A stretch of DNA of 64,000 nt from Brevibacterium sp. 239c (GTDB taxonomy: Bacteria; Actinomycetota; Actinomycetes; Actinomycetales; Brevibacteriaceae), in assembly GCF_900169365.1 (NCBI RefSeq), contig NZ_FXZH01000006.1:124001-188000 (forward strand). The letters are read 5' to 3'. Each line of letters starts with the position of its first letter. Within the stretch, counting starts at the first letter, position 1. The translations under genes were made by a program, and so were the position numbers. Shown here in pieces: positions 24,972-32,977 of this stretch. The notes beneath the pieces are model-generated. The model was not told the DNA's origin, searched no databases, and saw only the letters and a program-made list of their open reading frames with translations.

Positions 24972-25970
24972 ATGCAGACCAAGAAGTTCTTACGATTCGG
25001 CGGAATCGCCGCCGCAGCCGTGCTGATGATGTCAGCGTGCGGAGCGAGCAACAGCGGTGGAGGATACGGCGACGACAACGATTCTGCTGCCGGTGATAAG
25101 GATTGGTCGAAATGCGCGCCGGGCGCGGACGGCGCTGACCTGGAGTCGCTTGAGGCCGATGATGACAAGAAGGTGAAGTTCGCGGTCTTCAACGGATGGG
25201 ACGAAACCTTTGCCAGCGTCTACACCATCAAGAATCTGCTCGAGCAGGATGGTTACGAGGTCGAGGTCCAGGAGTTGGAAGCAGGACCCGCCTACAGTGC
25301 TGTGGGGCGGGGCGACATCGACTTCCATATGGACATGATGATGCCCACGACCCACGCAAGCTATTACGACAGAGTCAAGAACGATATCGATCTGCAAGGC
25401 TGCTGGTACGGTGCGGCCCAGAACACCATCGCCGTCAATGAAGATTCCCCTGCCCAAACCATCGACGATCTAAAGACCATGGGCGACGATTACGATAACA
25501 CCCTCTACGGAATCGAAGCGGGAGCAGGACTGACGAAAGTGACCAAGGAAGAGGTCATTCCCGACTACGGTCTCGAAGGATACGAATATAAGATCTCGTC
25601 GACACCGGCCATGTTGGCCCAAGTGAAGAAGTCCACCGATGCAGGAGACAACGTCGCGGTCACCTTATGGCACCCACATTGGGCCTACAGCAAGTTCCCC
25701 ATGCGTGACCTCGACGACCCGAAAGATTCGTTCGGTGACAAAGAGATCCTGTACAACGTTGGAAACAAGGACTCAGTGAAGAAGTTTCCCTATGTCTCTC
25801 AGGCGGTCAAGAACTTCGCAATGACCGAGGAACAGTTGGCAGACCTGGAAGCCCTCATGTTCTCCGAGGACGAATACAACGGGGAGACACCTGAAAAGGC
25901 GGTTGCTGAATGGCTGGGTGACAATCCAGCTTTCGCCAAGGACTTCCGAGCTGGCAAGCTCGAAGGCTGA
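24972..25970 (+). CDS. Diverged betaine-type substrate-binding lipoprotein, copy 3
   Basis: A 332-residue, more distant paralogue (lipobox LMMSAC). It keeps the first cage Trp (FNGWDETFA), GCWYG and LWHPHWAYSKF. The WLPLTH motif of copies 1 and 2 has become MMMPTTH, so one cage Trp is Met. The ligand may therefore be a different quaternary amine or a non-aromatic-cage solute. AAGGAGT precedes the ATG at 24972; an open frame upstream runs back through the terminator of copy 2 and is not used. A strong hairpin follows at 25981. Confidence 0.88.
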   Translation: MQTKKFLRFGGIAAAAVLMMSACGASNSGGGYGDDNDSAAGDKDWSKCAPGADGADLESLEADDDKKVKFAVFNGWDETFASVYTIKNLLEQDGYEVEVQELEAGPAYSAVGRGDIDFHMDMMMPTTHASYYDRVKNDIDLQGCWYGAAQNTIAVNEDSPAQTIDDLKTMGDDYDNTLYGIEAGAGLTKVTKEEVIPDYGLEGYEYKISSTPAMLAQVKKSTDAGDNVAVTLWHPHWAYSKFPMRDLDDPKDSFGDKEILYNVGNKDSVKKFPYVSQAVKNFAMTEEQLADLEALMFSEDEYNGETPEKAVAEWLGDNPAFAKDFRAGKLEG

Positions 25971-25980
25971 ATGCCGAATG

Positions 25981-26014
25981 CGTGTGGCCCGGTTGTCATC
26001 GACCGGGCCACACG
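25981..26014 (+). terminator. 13-bp-stem terminator after proX copy 3
   Basis: CGTGTGGCCCGGT (25981-25993) pairs exactly with 26002-26014 around an eight-base loop, ten bases after the stop codon. Confidence 0.8.
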
Positions 26015-26102
26015 TGTGCGCTAGGTTGGCAGTAGAAGGCTCCAGCATTTCTGCGAGAATGCCACCACTAGAGCCGATCCGACGATGCTGAGGAGACCTG
26101 AG

Positions 26103-26660
26103 ATGGATCCGATCGAGGCACCCCGCACTGAAGCCGAGGACGACGATCTCTCCCAGACGACGATGACCACACCCGTCGGTCCCATCACCGTCACCAGCTA
26201 TGGGCAGTCCATCGTCCGTGTGAAGTGGGTTGAGCCCGACGACAGCACAGGCAGCGACGCCGTTGTCCCGGACCTCAATGCATCCAATCCGCTCCTGGCC
26301 GAAGCGCTTCGACAACTACGCGCCTATTTCGACGGCAGTCTCACCACTTTCGACCTGCGTCTGGACCTCGGCCCGATCTCCGCGACTGCGCGACAGGTCC
26401 TCACTACTCTCAATGACACTGTCGAATTCGGCACCACCGTCACCTACGGCGAACTCGCCCAACGCAGCGGAACCGGAATCCATGCCAGAGGAATCGGCAG
26501 CATCATGGGGATGAATCCACTTCCTCTGGTCATCCCCTGCCATCGTGTCGTCGCCAGCGACAGCCTCGGCGGGTACTCAGGCGGCCGTCGTGGCGAGGGG
26601 GTGGCCACGAAACGCTGGCTGCTCGAGTTCGAGGATGCACTTCCCCCAACACTGTTCTGA
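26103..26660 (+). CDS. ogt: Methylated-DNA-protein cysteine methyltransferase
   Basis: A 185-residue suicide DNA-repair protein that moves methyl groups from O6-methylguanine to its own Cys. The active site is PLVIPCHRVV and the minor-groove recognition helix is in TYGELAQRSGTGIHARGIGSIMGMNP. The N-terminal Ada/Ogt-like domain is short and poorly conserved. GAGGAG eight bases before ATG 26103 decides against the in-frame ATG at 26085. It ends one base before the convergent DyP peroxidase gene. Confidence 0.88.
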   Translation: MDPIEAPRTEAEDDDLSQTTMTTPVGPITVTSYGQSIVRVKWVEPDDSTGSDAVVPDLNASNPLLAEALRQLRAYFDGSLTTFDLRLDLGPISATARQVLTTLNDTVEFGTTVTYGELAQRSGTGIHARGIGSIMGMNPLPLVIPCHRVVASDSLGGYSGGRRGEGVATKRWLLEFEDALPPTLF

Positions 26661-26661
26661 A

Positions 26662-27975
26662 TCACCCTTCGAAGAGGCTCTGCCCGATGTACTCCCCCTC
26701 TTTGACTCCTGGCGGAATCGCCCACACGGTCGACCCGATCGGAGTGGTCCATTCGTTGAGCAGATCCACCTCGGCGAGGCGGCGTTGGATCGGAAGGAAT
26801 TGCCGGTCGATATCTGCCTGGAACGAAGCGAACAGCAATCCCGCGCCCTGACCGGCACCTGTTCCATAGTTGAACGTGCGCCGGTGGATCTGTGTCTCGG
26901 GACCCAGACCATCGCGCGCCCGAGCCACATGTGAGGCCGCCGAGATCTTCGTCAGTCCTCGCTTGTCGACCGCCTCGAAGTCGGGGACATCGAACTCGTC
27001 GGAACCGGACAGCGGTGCCCCGGTGTCGAGTGTTCGCCCGGTCGCGAACTCCCGCGCGGGCCGATCAGCCTTGTCCCAGGTGTCGAGGTTCATCGCAATG
27101 TCGCGCAGCACCAGGGTTGTTCCCCCGCGCATCCACTCCGGCAGATGATCGCCGAGGTTGTCCGGCGGTGCCCCGCGTGCAGAGTGGACTGCATCGGACT
27201 GTCCGGTCCCCTGCCCCCAGATGATACGAGCGAAGTCCTCAGATCCAGGCCCGGGATTGGCCGTCCCGTCCAACTGCCCGAAGAGATTTCGTTGGGTTCT
27301 TCCCTCCCCTTGGCTGCCGTAGGAACGGCGGAATCCCTCTCTCTGCCAGGCCACCTCGGCGAAGTTCCGGGAATCCTTCCACAGCATCCGTTGGGCATGT
27401 GCCAGGGTCAGAGGGTCATCACCACAGATCTGGAGGAGCAGATCCCCTGTACAGCGGTCGGGGTCGAGATCGTCGATGGGGAACTTCTCCAGCGGGCCCA
27501 ACCATTTCGGCACGGATTTCTCACCCGCCAGCTTGACCAGTCCGCGTCCGAATCCGAAGGTGACTGTCAGGCGCGCGGGGTCATGGGCGAGTTCGGGTTC
27601 GGAGTCAGCCAGTGGACCGCTCCCCTGTGTCAGTGCCGCGGCATCGGCGGTGAGCAGCCTCAGCCAGCGAGTCACGTCGGTGGCCTTGATGCCGGGTTTC
27701 AGCGTCAATGCCAGGAAGAGCGCGTGCGCCTGGGGTGGGGTCTCGACTCCAGCCTGATGTGGGGCGTAGAACGGTTCGGTGACCGGGCCGTTGGCTCCGC
27801 TGAGGTCTCTGGACGGTGCGGCTTCAGCACGGTCACCAGCAACGGATCGTCCCACCCCGAAGCCTGCGACGGCGCCGACGACTCCTGTTCCCCCGGCCGC
27901 AGCCGCCGAAGCGATGAGGCGCCGGCGGCTGAACCCGTGATGACGAGGTGCGGGTTCTGCGGACTCAGTGGTCAC
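26662..27975 (-). CDS. Tat-exported DyP-type heme peroxidase
   Basis: A 437-residue dye-decolourising peroxidase of the EfeB/DtpA type. The N-terminus HGFSRRRLIASAAAAGG is a twin-arginine signal, so the enzyme is exported folded with its heme. The GxxDG motif is FGQLDGTANP; the heme-contact C-terminal part includes QIHRRTFNYG and LLFASFQADIDRQF. It overlaps the end of the upstream PCu(A)C chaperone gene by 11 bases. In Streptomyces lividans an exported DyP is linked to extracytoplasmic copper chaperones, so a role in copper-enzyme maturation is as plausible as iron release from heme. Confidence 0.88.
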   Translation of the reverse strand: MTTESAEPAPRHHGFSRRRLIASAAAAGGTGVVGAVAGFGVGRSVAGDRAEAAPSRDLSGANGPVTEPFYAPHQAGVETPPQAHALFLALTLKPGIKATDVTRWLRLLTADAAALTQGSGPLADSEPELAHDPARLTVTFGFGRGLVKLAGEKSVPKWLGPLEKFPIDDLDPDRCTGDLLLQICGDDPLTLAHAQRMLWKDSRNFAEVAWQREGFRRSYGSQGEGRTQRNLFGQLDGTANPGPGSEDFARIIWGQGTGQSDAVHSARGAPPDNLGDHLPEWMRGGTTLVLRDIAMNLDTWDKADRPAREFATGRTLDTGAPLSGSDEFDVPDFEAVDKRGLTKISAASHVARARDGLGPETQIHRRTFNYGTGAGQGAGLLFASFQADIDRQFLPIQRRLAEVDLLNEWTTPIGSTVWAIPPGVKEGEYIGQSLFEG

Positions 27976-28594
27976 CGTGATCTCCGTGGTCCATCTCGTC
28001 GTGATCCATATCCCCGTGATCCATGTCCTTATGGTCCACGTCCTTGTGGTCGCTGTCTGAGCCGTCGCCCTCGTCGTCGGCCTCGCCAGGGGCGTAGTTC
28101 TCCTGCGCCCCGGAGTAGTCCTTGGCGATGGCGGTCACCGGGATGGTCTGTTTGTCGGCGGTGACGAGGTCGAGTGAGATCTCCTCACCCGGCTTGATCG
28201 GCTTCGCCAACCCCATGACCATGATGTGATCGCCACCGGGCTTGAGACTCAGGGACTTACCCGCAGGGATCGTGAAGCCGCCCTTCTTCTCCTGCATCGA
28301 CATTCCTCCCGAGTTGTCTTCGAGAGTCTCGTGGAGTTGGACCTGGTCGGCGTCATCGTACTTCGCAGCGACGAGGTTGATGTCCTTGTCGCTGTTGTTC
28401 TTGAGTTCTCCGAATACAGCGGTCATGCCGTCGTCGGCGGCCTTGACCCAGGCGTCGTCGAGGCTCAGGGAGTCGACGCTGATCTGGGAGCTGCTCGCCT
28501 CTTCGGGCTCGCTTGCCTGGCTCTGGTTACAGGCACTGAGCCCGATCATGAAGGCAACTGACATGGTGGCCATCAAGGTGGTGTTCTTTCGCAT
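27965..28594 (-). CDS. PCu(A)C-family extracytoplasmic copper chaperone, lipoprotein
   Basis: A 209-residue lipoprotein (lipobox GLSAC) with a PCu(A)C domain. The copper ligands follow the family order: His in QLHETLED, Met in GGMSMQEKKGG, and the HxM pair in GGDHIMVMGL. The domain is followed by a tail of about 25 residues built from D-H-K/G-D-M/V units ending DHGDHGDH, a likely extra metal-loading site. The start is the ATG at 28594 at the head of the signal peptide; an in-frame extension upstream is only tandem repeat. It is coupled to the DyP peroxidase gene. Confidence 0.85.
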   Translation of the reverse strand: MRKNTTLMATMSVAFMIGLSACNQSQASEPEEASSSQISVDSLSLDDAWVKAADDGMTAVFGELKNNSDKDINLVAAKYDDADQVQLHETLEDNSGGMSMQEKKGGFTIPAGKSLSLKPGGDHIMVMGLAKPIKPGEEISLDLVTADKQTIPVTAIAKDYSGAQENYAPGEADDEGDGSDSDHKDVDHKDMDHGDMDHDEMDHGDHGDH

Positions 28595-28671
28595 TTCGTC
28601 TGCACTTTCAGCTTGTCGGTGCAGCCGGGCACGGGTCGTGACGGATGGTGCGGCAGGTGCGTTGAGGCAGG

Positions 28672-28713
28672 CGGGCACCCGGTGTTCGGGCACCCGGTGT
28701 TCGGGCACCCGGT
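28672..28713. repeat. 15-bp tandem repeat (2.8 copies)
   Basis: CGGGCACCCGGTGTT occurs at 28672 and 28687, and 12 bases of a third unit follow at 28702. It lies in the gap upstream of the PCu(A)C gene. Each unit contains the dyad CGGGCACCCGG, so it could fold or bind a protein. Confidence 0.85.
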
Positions 28714-28801
28714 CGCACGGTACGCTTCGCCGACGACGGTGTTCGGCTGTCACCAATGATGTGTGGTCGGCGGTGTATCCGCCGCTGGTGAAGCTCTGAA
28801 G

Positions 28802-29452
28802 TCAGACGAGTGCGGGAGGTCCGCGTCGGTAGTTGGGGCCGATGACGGCAGAGGTGATGGCCTGGGGCAAAACGACTTCGCCCTGGGCGACTCGGCCAGG
28901 GAATTCGGCCAGGACACCGACCGCCTCGGCGAGGGCGCGGAGTGCGGTGGCGATCGGTCCCAGTGCCAGCTGCAGGATGGTGAGAATGATGTCTTCGCCG
29001 CGTTTGAGAGCCACCGCGGTGACGAGGACCGCGGCCAGGTGCGCGAGCACCATGGCCAGACCTGCACTCGTCCCGTCACCGACCATGTGCGACATCGGAT
29101 GCGACATCGGAGCAACCTGACCCAGGTCGAGGGCACCGGTCCCGTGGTTCATGTGCTGCTGGTGGCCCATGGCCGATCCGGTCGTCGCGGCAGCGGTGGA
29201 AGCGGGCGCGGCAGTGAACCAACCCATCGACAGGTGCATGAGGATCTGCCCCAGACCGAGCAGTGACCCCAGCGCCAGATACCCGAGGCGACGGCCAGCG
29301 AGGATCGTTGCAGCCCACAGAACGAAGACGAAGACGATCACGATGCCGAGGGGAGAGGTCGTACCGCCCGCGCCGACGTGCATGAGCACGGCCAGCAGGG
29401 TCGTAATGAGCGCGGCGAAGAGAGCACGAACCGACTTATTCGACCCGGTCAT
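28802..29452 (-). CDS. Met/His-rich integral membrane protein, likely copper-related
   Basis: A 216-residue protein with about five membrane helices. The loop between the third and fourth helices reads AMGHQQHMNHGTG... APMSHPMSHMVGDG, rich in Met and His, the residues that bind copper outside the cell. The family is not certain; similar proteins occur next to PCu(A)C genes in actinobacteria. It is the first gene of the copper cluster, 207 bases upstream of the PCu(A)C gene, and has a palindromic operator candidate just before it. A role in copper handling is inferred from residues and context. Confidence 0.6.
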   Translation of the reverse strand: MTGSNKSVRALFAALITTLLAVLMHVGAGGTTSPLGIVIVFVFVLWAATILAGRRLGYLALGSLLGLGQILMHLSMGWFTAAPASTAAATTGSAMGHQQHMNHGTGALDLGQVAPMSHPMSHMVGDGTSAGLAMVLAHLAAVLVTAVALKRGEDIILTILQLALGPIATALRALAEAVGVLAEFPGRVAQGEVVLPQAITSAVIGPNYRRGPPALV

Positions 29453-29515
29453 GCCTCTCCTCTCTTGGGGCTGCGCACACGGCTGACATCAGGGGTGAGA
29501 CTCAGAAGACTCAAA

Positions 29516-29536
29516 ACTTCTACTCAGTGTAGAACT
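29516..29536. promoter_or_regulatory. Palindromic operator candidate before the copper cluster
   Basis: TTCTAC (29518-29523) and GTAGAA (29529-29534) form an inverted repeat with a five-base spacer about 65 bases upstream of the first gene. The CTAC/GTAG dyad resembles BlaI/CopY-family operators. The regulator is not in the window. Confidence 0.45.
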
Positions 29537-29561
29537 AAGAGGGCATCAGACGCCAGAGAAG

Positions 29562-30131
29562 TTACATCCTCAACCAGGTGTCGGCGGTCTTCTTGATCAT
29601 GGCTCCGGCCTCTTCGGCCTCGCCCAGCCAGGTCACCGGCTGCCCCTCGGGGTCGATCACCGCGTCGGAGAGGATGATGACGTCGAAGTTGCAGACGAGT
29701 GCGGCCATCGCCGAAGCACGGACCGATCCCGGCAGGTCTCTGGCACCGGCGTCGTCATTGTCGCCTGCCGCGTCCGTGTCGTCGGAGGTGTCGTCCGATT
29801 CATCTTCTGCGTCGTCGAGAGCCTCGATTGTGTCCACGTCACCACCGGCGATGACGATGCGGTCAACGCCCATGTCGTGGAGGCCGGGGGCCAGGTCGCG
29901 GATGCCGTCGAAGACGTCGGGCTTCTCCGATCGCAGCACGAGATCTTCCTCGTCGGGGACGAAGATGGACAGTTCCTCATCGTCGACGTCGACGAGTTCG
30001 TCCTTCGTTGAGGCGAAGATGAGCACACCGCCGACCGTGCGAGTGCGGCCGACGATGTCGACTAAGATCTCGGCGTTCTCGTCGGAGGTGTAACTGGCGT
30101 CGTCGGTGTCAATGAGGAGCAGGGCATCCAT
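29562..30131 (-). CDS. Degenerate isochorismatase-like protein with acidic insert
   Basis: A 189-residue protein of isochorismatase-like outline. MDALLLIDTDDASY matches the first strand and its Asp. LHDMGVDRIVIAGGDVDTIEAL occupies the place where the catalytic Cys normally follows a G-x-x-T/D motif, but no Cys is present. SVRASAMAALVCNFDVIILSDAVID matches the next helix and strand. Between them lies an insert of about 35 residues, almost all Asp, Glu, Ala and Ser. It is probably not a working hydrolase. It follows nagA by five bases on the same strand, so it may be the last gene of the amino sugar operon. The fold is inferred from local similarity only. Confidence 0.45.
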   Translation of the reverse strand: MDALLLIDTDDASYTSDENAEILVDIVGRTRTVGGVLIFASTKDELVDVDDEELSIFVPDEEDLVLRSEKPDVFDGIRDLAPGLHDMGVDRIVIAGGDVDTIEALDDAEDESDDTSDDTDAAGDNDDAGARDLPGSVRASAMAALVCNFDVIILSDAVIDPEGQPVTWLGEAEEAGAMIKKTADTWLRM

Positions 30132-30136
30132 GTCTC

Positions 30137-31336
30137 CTATCGTGCCAGATTCTCAGGCTGGATGCTCATGTCCGCGTTCAGCAGCAGGTAGTCAGCGGGC
30201 ATTCCGAGGCCCAGCAGACTGTGCTGGTCATCGGCGCTGAGTCCCAGTGCCCGCAGCGGTACCAGACTCGCGGCCTGGACGGCTTCAAGCGGGCTCATAC
30301 CCACCTCAGCCACCGCTCTCATCACCGCATCGTCCATCGTCAGCGTGGACCCGGCGATGGAGCCCGTCGCACCGTCCTCGCCCAACAGTCGGGCCACGGA
30401 ATCCTCCACCTGTACCGGCAGCGCTCCGAGCATGTAGTCCCCATCAGCCATCCCAGTCGCGGCCATAGCATCTGTGATCAGCGCGATCCGCCCAGGAGCC
30501 AAGGTCGCCAACATTCGCGCCGGCGGCGCCGCCACGTGCACTCCGTCGTTGATGAGTTCCAGCGTGACGTGTCCTGCCTCGATTGCGGCGAGGATCGGGC
30601 CCGGTGCCCTGTGGTGGATTCCGGGCATCGCGTTGAATGTGTGGGTGAGGATGCTCGCGCCCGCGTCGAAGGCTCGTGCCGCTTCCTCGTAGCCGGCGCC
30701 CGTGTGCCCGATGGCCACGCTCACCCCCGCCGAGGCGAACCGTGAGATCGCGTCGAAGGCACCCGGCAGTTCGGGGGCGATCGTGATCTGAGCCAGCGTT
30801 CCGTCAGCAGCCGTAAGGATCGATTCGACCGCCTCGGGGGTGGGAGCTGTGAGCACTTCGGGTGCGTGCGCACCCTTGAAGTCCGGGGACAGGAATGGGC
30901 CTTCGGCATGGAGACCGAGCACAGCAGGGTTGTCATGGCAGAGCCTTGCTCCTGCGCTCAGCGAGCTGCAGAGTCCCTCGATCGTGTCCGAGACGTAGGA
31001 GAGGGCGAGCGCCCGGGTTCCGTGTCGGTGATGGATCGCGAGCATCTTCGCGAGTCCGGCCTCCCCGTCTTCGGCGCTCGATCCCCCTGCCCCGTGGCAG
31101 TGGATGTCGACGTAGGAGGGGGCCAGGTACGCTCCTCCTGCGTCAATGGTCTGGACTCTCGCCGAGGCGGGCAGGTCCTGCCAGCCCGAACCGCGGCCGC
31201 GTGAGATGACGGTGCCGTCGGCCGCGGCTAGCCAGTCATCGGCGCTCTCTAAGGTGAAGCCGGCCGGATCGCCGTCGAGGATGATGACGTTGTGGATGAT
31301 CGTGTCCGCGGGCGCGTCGGCAGGCTGTGCGCTCAT
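30137..31336 (-). CDS. nagA: N-acetylglucosamine/galactosamine-6-phosphate deacetylase
   Basis: A 399-residue amidohydrolase that removes acetate from GlcNAc-6-P or GalNAc-6-P. Metal ligands are visible in VDIHCHGAGG (HxH), LHAEGPFLSP (Glu), AIGHTGAGY and LTHTFNAMPGIHHR (His). The catalytic Asp is in LITDAMAATG. Its ATG at 31336 overlaps the stop of the DeoR gene by four bases; the frame is open further upstream inside that gene but the NagA family begins here. In this operon, with a tagatose-type kinase and aldolase, the substrate is more likely GalNAc-6-P. Confidence 0.9.
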   Translation of the reverse strand: MSAQPADAPADTIIHNVIILDGDPAGFTLESADDWLAAADGTVISRGRGSGWQDLPASARVQTIDAGGAYLAPSYVDIHCHGAGGSSAEDGEAGLAKMLAIHHRHGTRALALSYVSDTIEGLCSSLSAGARLCHDNPAVLGLHAEGPFLSPDFKGAHAPEVLTAPTPEAVESILTAADGTLAQITIAPELPGAFDAISRFASAGVSVAIGHTGAGYEEAARAFDAGASILTHTFNAMPGIHHRAPGPILAAIEAGHVTLELINDGVHVAAPPARMLATLAPGRIALITDAMAATGMADGDYMLGALPVQVEDSVARLLGEDGATGSIAGSTLTMDDAVMRAVAEVGMSPLEAVQAASLVPLRALGLSADDQHSLLGLGMPADYLLLNADMSIQPENLAR

Positions 31337-32127
31337 GGGCTCTCCTGGTGCATCGGTGCGAGCTCGACGTCGTACCCGGCCTGGACCAATTCGTCGGCAG
31401 CGCCTGCCTCGAGCTGGGAGTCGGTGATGATCGTCTGGAAGACTTCTGTGCCGCCGACCGAGGCGAAGGATCGTCTGCCGTACTTCGAGGAGTCGGCGAC
31501 GACGATGGCCTGCTCGGCACGTTCGGCCATCAGTCGGTTGACGTAGGCTTCGTCCTCGTTGGCTGTCATACCCCCGGCGGAGGCGGAGATCGCGTGGACG
31601 CCGACGAACGCCAGGTCGAGCCAGATGCTGCGCAGCACGGAGTCGACGAAGGAGCCGACGAGTTCGAAGCTCGAGGTGTTGATGACTCCCCCGCACACGA
31701 TGACCTTGATGCCCGGGTGGATGGCAAGTCTGTTCGCGATGTCGACCGCATTGGTGACGATGGTGAGGTCGCGCAGGAGATCGTCGCGTCGACTCAGGGC
31801 GTCGGCGACCATGAACGTGGTCGTGCCCCCGGAGAGTCCGATCACGGAGCCCGGGGAGATCCGGTCAACTGCCGCTCGCGCGATCGCCGCCTTCGCCTCT
31901 GTTGAGGCTGCCTCCTTGTAGCGCAGCGACAGGTCATAGTCGACGGCGCGCCTGGTGGCGCCCCCGTGGGTGCGTTCGACGAGCCGGCGCTGTTCGAGCA
32001 GGTCAAGGTCACGGCGGACAGTGGCCAGGGAGACGCCCAGCTCCTGGCTGAGTGCCTCCACGCCGACGGTTGTCTCCCGGTCGAGTTTCGACAAGATCGA
32101 GTCGAGGCGGTCCTCACGCGTGCTCAT
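31333..32127 (-). CDS. DeoR-family transcriptional repressor of the amino sugar operon
   Basis: A 264-residue DeoR/AgaR-type regulator. The N-terminal winged helix is REDRLDSILSKLDRETTVGVEALSQELGVSLATVRRDLDLLEQRRLVERTHGGA. The effector domain with a sugar-phosphate-binding isomerase fold begins near AIARAAVDRISPGSVIGLSGGTTTF. It sits inside the operon, overlapping nagA by four bases. The likely operator is the dyad at 35870-35895, with a sugar phosphate as inducer. Confidence 0.87.
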   Translation of the reverse strand: MSTREDRLDSILSKLDRETTVGVEALSQELGVSLATVRRDLDLLEQRRLVERTHGGATRRAVDYDLSLRYKEAASTEAKAAIARAAVDRISPGSVIGLSGGTTTFMVADALSRRDDLLRDLTIVTNAVDIANRLAIHPGIKVIVCGGVINTSSFELVGSFVDSVLRSIWLDLAFVGVHAISASAGGMTANEDEAYVNRLMAERAEQAIVVADSSKYGRRSFASVGGTEVFQTIITDSQLEAGAADELVQAGYDVELAPMHQESP

Positions 32128-32131
32128 AGAA

Positions 32132-32977
32132 TCAGTCTCTGTCCTCGCCCATGGGATTGCAAAGGAGACGGATCAGGCGGGCCGTTTCGGCTGCGAAGGC
32201 GTCACGTGCGGGTCCGAGGTATTTCCGTGAGTCGACCATGTCCGGGTGAGCATCCAGAGTCGCGCGCACGGAGCCTGAGAAGACCTTGTTGAGGTGGGTG
32301 GAGATGTTGATCTTGGCCATGCCCGCGGCTACAGCACGGCGAATCTCATCATCGGCGACGCCCGAGGAGCCGTGCAGAACCAGGGGCACCGGCACTCCGA
32401 CGGCCAGCTTCGCGATGAGTTCGAGGTCGAGGCGGCTGGTCCGCTCGACCATCGCATGCGAGGTGCCGACGGCCACAGCCAGCGCATCGACTCCAGTCTC
32501 CGTCACGAACTGCGCTGCCGCACTCGGGTCGGTGCGCACACCGGGTGCGTGGGCACCGTCCTTGCCGCCGATCTCACCCAGCTCCGCTTCGACGCCGATT
32601 CCGCGTTCATGGGCATGACGGACCACCTCGGCAGTGGCCGCGCAGTTCTCCGCGAAGCTCAGATGCGCTCCGTCATACATCACGGAGTCGAAGCCGAGCT
32701 CCAGGGCCTCGGACACAAGATCGACGTCGGTCGCGTGATCGAGGTGGACGGCGATCGGAACCCGCGCGGATTCCGCAATGGCCATCGCGGCGCGGGCGAT
32801 CGGGGTCAGGCTGCCGTGGTATTTCACGCAGTTCTCGGAGATCTGCATGATGACAGGCGCATCTGCCTCTTCAGCGCCAGCCGCGATCGCCTCGGCGGTT
32901 TCCAGGTGGATGACGTTGAATGCACCGATGGCGGCGTCCGTGCTGGTCAGCAGTTCGATCGTAGCGGCCCTGGTCAT
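32132..32977 (-). CDS. Class II aldolase, fructose/tagatose-1,6-bisphosphate type
   Basis: A 281-residue zinc aldolase of the Fba/GatY/KbaY group, which cleaves a ketose bisphosphate to DHAP and glyceraldehyde-3-phosphate. Metal-binding His residues lie in VHLDHATD, and in the later AHAPG and VLHGSSGV segments. GMAKINISTHLNKVF closes the phosphate site. GAAGGAG before ATG 32977 sets the start, which overlaps the PfkB stop by four bases. Given the SIS isomerase, kinase and deacetylase around it, tagatose-1,6-bisphosphate is the probable substrate. Confidence 0.85.
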   Translation of the reverse strand: MTRAATIELLTSTDAAIGAFNVIHLETAEAIAAGAEEADAPVIMQISENCVKYHGSLTPIARAAMAIAESARVPIAVHLDHATDVDLVSEALELGFDSVMYDGAHLSFAENCAATAEVVRHAHERGIGVEAELGEIGGKDGAHAPGVRTDPSAAAQFVTETGVDALAVAVGTSHAMVERTSRLDLELIAKLAVGVPVPLVLHGSSGVADDEIRRAVAAGMAKINISTHLNKVFSGSVRATLDAHPDMVDSRKYLGPARDAFAAETARLIRLLCNPMGEDRD

